In this document: in pieces, positions 5,190 through 8,823 of the stretch
How positions within the stretch are numbered: the stretch's first letter is position 1
Layout of the letters: the number at the start of each line of letters is the position of its first letter
DNA from: Myxococcales bacterium
GTDB taxonomy: Bacteria; Myxococcota_A; Polyangia; Polyangiales; JADJMO01
Reading direction: 5' to 3'
NCBI GenBank assembly: GCA_021783935.1
Contig: JAJXTK010000235.1
Span: 1 to 8,823 of the forward strand
DNA length: 8,823 bases
The notes under the pieces: generated by a model
Database searches by the model: none
What the model saw: the letters and a program-made list of their open reading frames with translations, nothing else
What the model was told of the DNA's origin: nothing
Position numbers and translations under genes: made by a program

Positions 5190-6098
5190 ATGAGCAGCGA
5201 GGAGCTCCGCAGCGAGGCACGCGCGATCGCCGGCTCGCTCCGCGCGCTCCTTCAGCAGCTCGTGGACACGGGCGCCGACGCGCTGCCGAGCGAGCCTGCC
5301 GCGGCGCGCAGGCAGGCCCAGGCAGGGGCGCAGGGCTCGCCCGACCCTCGGCGCGCCGAGGAGCCTCGCCCTGCGACGGTCGCCCCGACGCGCGCGCCGA
5401 AGCCCCCCTTCGCGCCCTCGACCCCCTCCCCGACGCGACGCGAGGCGCACGGCGAGGCGCGCGCGCTGCCGGTCGTCGGTCACGCCCCCGAGATAACCCT
5501 CGATCATCCCGTCGAGCGCGAGGTCGGCCTCGCGCGGCTCGGCGCGCTCGAGCAGCTCGTGGCCGGCTGCCAGGCGTGCGCGCTCCACCAGGGGCGCACC
5601 CAGACCGTGTTCGCGCGCGGCACGCCGGTCACCGAGCTGATGTTCGTGGGCGAGGGGCCGGGCGCCGAAGAAGACGCGCAGGGGCTGCCGTTCGTCGGCA
5701 AGGCGGGGCAGCTGCTCGATCGCATGATCGCGGCGATGGGCTACGCGCCGGACGAGATCTACGTGGCCAACGTCGTGAAGTGTCGTCCGCCGAGCAACCG
5801 CAAGCCCGAGCCGCCGGAGATGCAGGCGTGCGAGGGGTACCTGCACGAGCAGATCGCGATCGTGCGGCCGAAGGTGATCGTGGCGCTCGGCGCGACGGCC
5901 TGCGAGGGGCTGCTGAAGGTCTCGGGCATCACGCGCCTGCGGGGCACGTGGCGCCTCTACCGCGGTGCGATCCCGGTGATGCCGACCTTCCACCCCGCCT
6001 ACCTGCTGCGCACGCCCGAGGCCAAGCGCGACGTCTGGTCCGACCTCCAGCAGGTCATGGCCAAGCTCGGCAAGGCGCCGCCGCCGAGGCGCGGCTGA
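5190..6098 (+). CDS. Family 4 (Fe-S) uracil-DNA glycosylase
   Basis: DNA-repair enzyme that removes uracil formed by cytosine deamination, the first step of base-excision repair. Seen in its 302 aa: motif GEGPGAEED (154-162) followed by LPFVGKAGQLLD; NVVKCRPPSNRKPEP (194-208); and the second active-site motif HPAYLLR (268-274). Four cysteines (127, 130, 198, 214) stand where family 4 enzymes bind a [4Fe-4S] cluster. The catalytic core starts near residue 112. Residues 1-110 are a low-complexity Pro/Ala/Arg extension, apart from a short N-terminal helix (3-27), so the protein is about 100 residues longer than compact family members. I chose ATG 5190, 16 bp after the SurA-like stop, which implies translational coupling. 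The ribosome-binding site is weak. High genomic G+C makes deamination repair particularly relevant (inference). Confidence 0.95.
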   Translation: MSSEELRSEARAIAGSLRALLQQLVDTGADALPSEPAAARRQAQAGAQGSPDPRRAEEPRPATVAPTRAPKPPFAPSTPSPTRREAHGEARALPVVGHAPEITLDHPVEREVGLARLGALEQLVAGCQACALHQGRTQTVFARGTPVTELMFVGEGPGAEEDAQGLPFVGKAGQLLDRMIAAMGYAPDEIYVANVVKCRPPSNRKPEPPEMQACEGYLHEQIAIVRPKVIVALGATACEGLLKVSGITRLRGTWRLYRGAIPVMPTFHPAYLLRTPEAKRDVWSDLQQVMAKLGKAPPPRRG

Positions 6099-6353
6099 GG
6101 GGCGAAGGTCGAGCGATCGTTTCGTCGTCACGACGGCCACGGGGCAGGATCACGGTGTCGCTGAGCGCGCATGCGCGTGCGCCGGCTGCGCCCGCGTTCC
6201 AGCGCGATCGGATCCGCCCCGGCTCCGTGCGACGGCGCGTGACGGGGCAATTCGGCCGTACGGCGCAACGATCGGCGCGCACATCGGACGGGCCGTCGCC
6301 GCGCGTCACCCCGCGCTCGACAGCTGGCACGACGGTGGCAACACTCGAGAGAG
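6099..6353. other. Intergenic spacer with short palindromes
   Basis: I see no coding frame of its own in this 255-bp gap. It holds three short palindromes: CGTCGTCACGACG (6123-6135), CGCGCATGCGCG (6166-6177) and GCCGTACGGC (6255-6264). No T tract follows any of them and no convincing -35/-10 pair is visible. The promoter of the downstream membrane-protein gene should lie here. Confidence 0.4.
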
Positions 6354-7514
6354 ATGCGGCTCGACGATGACGAGGCCGAGCTCCGGGGCTCGCGAGGCGG
6401 GCGGCGACGCGACTCGCTGTTCGGCGAGCCCATCAGCCGCGTCTTCGTGCCGCGCGCGGTGCCTGCGCCCGCGCTCCACCGCGCTGCGGCGTGGCTCTTG
6501 TTCGCGCTGGCGCTGGTCACCACCCTCTTCGCGATCGCGGTGGCGCGCACGCTGTACGTGCCGATCGGCGGCATGCTGGTGGTCGCCGCCTGGCTCTCGG
6601 GGCTCGGCATCTTCGCGCAGACGGGCGCCACGTGGTGGCGGCGCGCGGTGCGCGTGCAGCTGACGAGCAGGCACGTGCTCTGGCGCCGCGGGCGCCTGCG
6701 GCGCTCGATCGACCTGCGCACCATCTCCTTCGCGCGCATCCACTGGAACCCCAAGGTGCCCGGCGTCGGCGACCTCGAGCTGGTGCGCGCGGTGCCCACG
6801 GGCGCGCTGCGCCGCACGCTCAACATCAGGCTGCACGATCTCGAGGCCCCCGACGCGGTGTGGGCCGAGATCCGCGGGGTGCAGGTGACCGGCGTGCTCG
6901 GTGACGCGCGGCGCCCGGTCGGCCAGCGCCTCGATCGCGGCGAGCGCGTGCTGTGGACCGAGCAGCCGAGCCGCGGCCGCTGGATCTGGGACTCGACGCG
7001 CGCGGCGACGCTCGGCATCGCGCTCTTCTCGGCCGCCGCGACCGTGCGGGCGATCGTCGGCGGCGCGCACGCGCTCCGCGTGGTGATGGCCGCGGGGCTA
7101 TCGCCGCGATCGATGCCGTTCGGCGCGCTGGCGATCGCGATGTCGGTGTCGGTCGCGGTGGTGCTCTTCACGGCGCTGCTCGCGGGCTACTACTCGCTCT
7201 TGCGCCCCGCGCGCCTGCGCCGCTCGACGCGCTACGTGGTCACCGACCGGCGCGTGCTGATCCAGCGCGGCGCCGAGGAGCTGCACCTCGACCGCGATCG
7301 CATCGTCGACGTCATCGACGCTCCCCAGAACGACGGCTCGCACGATCTCTTCATCGTCGTCGGCGGGCAGAACGCGCACGCGCACGCGCTGGCGGGCGCC
7401 TTCGGCGAGCGCGCGCAGCCGGGCGTCGCGGGGGACCTGCTGCCGGTGCTGCGCGCGTTGCAGGACAGCGACACGGTGCGCGCGATCCTGACGCCGGCGC
7501 GCGAAGCGGCCTGA
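6354..7514 (+). CDS. Membrane protein with two bacterial PH-like (bPH2/DUF304-type) domains
   Basis: Predicted integral membrane protein of 386 aa with an internal duplication: two helices (about 45-65, 69-89), a soluble beta-rich domain, two more helices (about 217-235, 256-282), and a second soluble domain. The soluble parts align by eye: VRVQLTSRHVLWRRGRL (99-115) against TRYVVTDRRVLIQRGAE (292-308), each followed by a D-L/D-R-I strand pattern. The 'T-x-R-x-V-L-x-x-R-G' pattern is typical of bacterial PH domains. LDRGERVLWTEQPSRG (193-208) resembles the segment that precedes such membrane-linked domains. The function is unknown; related proteins are poorly characterised membrane factors. 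The N-terminal 40 residues are charged and disordered. The start is ATG 6354, with GAGAG abutting it. The gene converges on the phosphoesterase gene with 7 bp between stops. The domain call rests on pattern, without a profile search. Confidence 0.68.
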   Translation: MRLDDDEAELRGSRGGRRRDSLFGEPISRVFVPRAVPAPALHRAAAWLLFALALVTTLFAIAVARTLYVPIGGMLVVAAWLSGLGIFAQTGATWWRRAVRVQLTSRHVLWRRGRLRRSIDLRTISFARIHWNPKVPGVGDLELVRAVPTGALRRTLNIRLHDLEAPDAVWAEIRGVQVTGVLGDARRPVGQRLDRGERVLWTEQPSRGRWIWDSTRAATLGIALFSAAATVRAIVGGAHALRVVMAAGLSPRSMPFGALAIAMSVSVAVVLFTALLAGYYSLLRPARLRRSTRYVVTDRRVLIQRGAEELHLDRDRIVDVIDAPQNDGSHDLFIVVGGQNAHAHALAGAFGERAQPGVAGDLLPVLRALQDSDTVRAILTPAREAA

Positions 7515-7522
7515 GCGCCGCT
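7505..7522. terminator. Small hairpin spanning two convergent stop codons
   Basis: AGCGGC (7505-7510) and GCCGCT (7517-7522) are exact reverse complements with a 6-nt loop containing the TGA of the PH-like gene. The right arm reaches the first base of the opposing stop. It has no T tract on either strand. It might act in both directions, but the stem is short. Confidence 0.25.
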
Positions 7523-8706
7523 CACAAGCTCTGCGTCGTGCCGTTGGGCAGGACCTCCTGCCAGCTCTCCGAGGCCGATCCCGCGCCGAGCACGTGCAGG
7601 AGCGCGCCGCCGGTGGCATCGACGTCGACGCTCATGCCGGTGTCGACGAGGAACAGAAGCCCGCCGTACGCCTGCGTCATCACGTCGCGCGATCGCGTGG
7701 TGCCGTCGGCGAACGCCACGACGCCGGGCTGGTGCCCCATCACGAGGTGGCTGCAGCCGAGCGCGGCGGTCCACTGCGACAGGAGCGTCTGCGCGTCGCC
7801 CGTCGCGTCCCACCACTGCGGCCCCGTCTTGCTCAAGCGCGCTTCGAGCATCGAGGCGGGGTCCGAGAGGACCGTGGCGCCGAAGCCCGACGCGTCGATG
7901 CCGCTGCGAAGATCGCCGTCGAGCTGCGCGAGGGTACGACCGCCGGTGTCGCCCCCGTGCACGAAGAACCAGCCATCGACGCGCGCCGCGAACGGCAAAT
8001 CGCGCACGAACAGGCCGATGTCGTCGTTGCCCGCCGCGGTCTGCGCCGGGGTGAGGCCGATCGCCGTGAGCTCGGGGTCGATGCCGTCGGTGGCCGTCGC
8101 CTTCGAGTTGTTGGGGTCCGCGAGGAACTCGGCCTCGTGGTTGCCCATCGTGACCACGACGTGGCCGCCGGCCGCGGAGGCGGAGGCCGAGAGCGCGATC
8201 ATGAGCCGCACGACGTCGGGAGCGTCGGGCCCCTTGTCGATCAGGTCGCCGACGACCACGAGCGCGGCGCGCCCGGCGGACCACCTCGCGTGCGCGGGCA
8301 CGTCGGGCGCGGCCGCGAGGATCCCCCCGCCCGTGAGCAGCTGCGTGAGCGCCGCGTAGTCGCCGTGCGCGTCGCTGAGGACCCAGAGCTCGGAGACGCC
8401 GTCGAGCTGCGCGATCGCCGGAAATTGCCCCCAGTCGCGGGCGCAGCCGGCGCAGCTCGTCGCGTCGCTGCCCGCGTCGGTCGGCGGCGGCGTGGTGGCG
8501 TCAGAAGAGCCCCGCGATGCGGAGTCGACGCTCCCGCTCGCGTCCGTCGCGCCGACGTCGGTCGCGCTCGCGTCCGTCGCGCCCGCGTCGCCGCCCGGCG
8601 GCGTGATCGTGCTCGCGTCGTCGATCGGCAGCGTGCCCCCGGGCGCGCTGCTGCTGCAGCCTGACAGGGCCCAGGCGACGAGAGCGATGAGGGGGGCGGC
8701 GCGCAT
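7522..8706 (-). CDS. Calcineurin-like metallophosphoesterase lipoprotein
   Basis: Predicted envelope-anchored phosphatase of 394 aa. The signal peptide ends in lipobox ALSG-C (Cys17). Residues 18-84 are a low-complexity linker rich in Asp, Ala, Thr, Ser and Gly with repeated ATDAS/GATDAS units, followed by SCAGC (84-88). The catalytic domain shows the dimetal phosphoesterase set in order: SDAHGD (111-116, Asp112 and His114), GDLIDKG (153-159), GNHE (188-191), VHGG (249-252) and GHQ (324-326). The order and the GDxxDKG/GNHE spacing fit the PPP-like/ApaH-like branch that includes bacterial Shewanella-like phosphatases. The substrate, phosphoprotein or small phosphoester, is undetermined. All metal-binding motifs are intact, so it is probably active. 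The start is ATG 8704-8706, where the signal peptide begins. The gene is last in a convergent pair with the PH-like membrane protein. Confidence 0.9.
   Translation of the reverse strand: MRAAPLIALVAWALSGCSSSAPGGTLPIDDASTITPPGGDAGATDASATDVGATDASGSVDSASRGSSDATTPPPTDAGSDATSCAGCARDWGQFPAIAQLDGVSELWVLSDAHGDYAALTQLLTGGGILAAAPDVPAHARWSAGRAALVVVGDLIDKGPDAPDVVRLMIALSASASAAGGHVVVTMGNHEAEFLADPNNSKATATDGIDPELTAIGLTPAQTAAGNDDIGLFVRDLPFAARVDGWFFVHGGDTGGRTLAQLDGDLRSGIDASGFGATVLSDPASMLEARLSKTGPQWWDATGDAQTLLSQWTAALGCSHLVMGHQPGVVAFADGTTRSRDVMTQAYGGLLFLVDTGMSVDVDATGGALLHVLGAGSASESWQEVLPNGTTQSL
8535..8583. repeat. 19-bp direct repeat in the phosphoesterase linker
   Basis: The same 19 nt (CGCTCGCGTCCGTCGCGCC) occurs at 8535-8553 and 8565-8583, a period of 30 bp or ten codons. 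It encodes the repeated Gly-Ala-Thr-Asp-Ala-Ser units of the linker. The in-frame period suggests linker length can change by slippage or recombination. Confidence 0.7.
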
Positions 8707-8761
8707 CGACCAAGCCCTACCCGGGGAGCGCGTAGGCTTTCAAGAGGTGTGCATTCCCGGT

Positions 8762-8783
8762 CGTCGGCAACGCGCTGCCGACG
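8762..8783. promoter_or_regulatory. Near-perfect 22-bp palindrome upstream of the phosphoesterase gene
   Basis: CGTCGGCA (8762-8769) and TGCCGACG (8776-8783) are exact reverse complements. The 6-nt centre is ACGCGC, so 20 of 22 bases are symmetric. It is 56-77 bp upstream of the lipoprotein ATG. It could be an operator or, less likely, a hairpin ending a transcript from outside the window, since no T tract follows on either strand. Confidence 0.4.
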
Positions 8784-8823
8784 CGACACGTCTCGGCCGT
8801 GCACGCGGCTCGGCGGCGCGGTG

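Noticed and set aside
4187..5191. Minus-strand open frame of 334 codons opposite the SurA-like gene
   Set aside because: It is Leu/Asp/Arg-rich antisense with no recognisable motif, while the plus strand has a signal peptide and parvulin domain.
6123..6264. Short palindromes of 10-13 bp after the glycosylase gene
   Set aside because: Such short G+C-rich palindromes are expected by chance. None has a terminator loop and T tract, so I list them only as spacer content.
6953..8359. Plus-strand open frame of 468 codons crossing two genes
   Set aside because: It spans two well-supported genes on opposite strands and reads as Arg/Ala-rich shadow sequence without motifs.
8716..8740. TTGAAA and TAGGGC as -35/-10 for the phosphoesterase gene on the minus strand
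   Set aside because: The hexamers are about 18 bp apart, but the -10 lies only 7 nt from the ATG, which would require a leaderless mRNA, and the -10 match is weak.
1..8823. A multi-gene defence, secretion or mobile system
   Set aside because: I found no nuclease, toxin-antitoxin pair, integrase, transposase, CRISPR repeat or conserved cassette. The genes look functionally unrelated apart from likely local pairings.

Overview
The window is about 70% G+C. Seven of nine genes end in TGA, the wobble position is strongly G/C, and the lipoproteins carry low-complexity Asp/Ala/Thr/Ser or Lys/Asp/Glu tails. Together these suggest a Gram-negative deltaproteobacterial lineage, most likely Myxococcota (Polyangia/Sandaracinus-like). 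That placement is inferred from style and was not tested by a search. Nine protein genes can be supported. I saw no rRNA, tRNA, CRISPR array, transposase or phage gene.

Layout. (1) 14-583 (-) is the N-terminal half of a BadF/HgdC-type acyl-CoA dehydratase activase, cut off by an in-frame TAG next to the window edge. Divergent from it is a TetR-family regulator, 847-1524 (+). A 22-bp near-perfect palindrome lies in the spacer they share. (2) The TetR gene converges on a class I SAM-dependent methyltransferase, 1697-2416 (-). The spacer between them is packed with inverted repeats. (3) 2601-3002 (-) encodes a small cysteine-containing lipoprotein with a Lys-rich tail. A hairpin follows its 3' end, and three helically phased 11-bp repeats lie upstream of its start. 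(4) 3219-4088 (-) encodes a polytopic membrane protein built from tandem DUF350-like repeats. (5) Divergent from it, a SurA-like periplasmic peptidyl-prolyl isomerase (4205-5173) and a family 4 uracil-DNA glycosylase (5190-6098) form a tight two-gene unit. (6) 6354-7514 (+) encodes a four-helix membrane protein with two bacterial-PH-like domains. It converges, with 7 bp between stops, on a calcineurin-like phosphoesterase lipoprotein, 7522-8706 (-).

How the genes relate. The activase and TetR gene look like a regulator/target pair. The isomerase and glycosylase are probably cotranscribed although their jobs differ. At least four products act at the envelope: two lipoproteins, the DUF350 protein and the isomerase. 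The rest looks like ordinary chromosomal housekeeping and accessory DNA. I found no convincing undescribed multi-gene system. The points most worth checking are the broken activase, the TetR operator, the three phased 11-bp repeats, the structured convergent spacer and the 3.5-repeat DUF350 protein.
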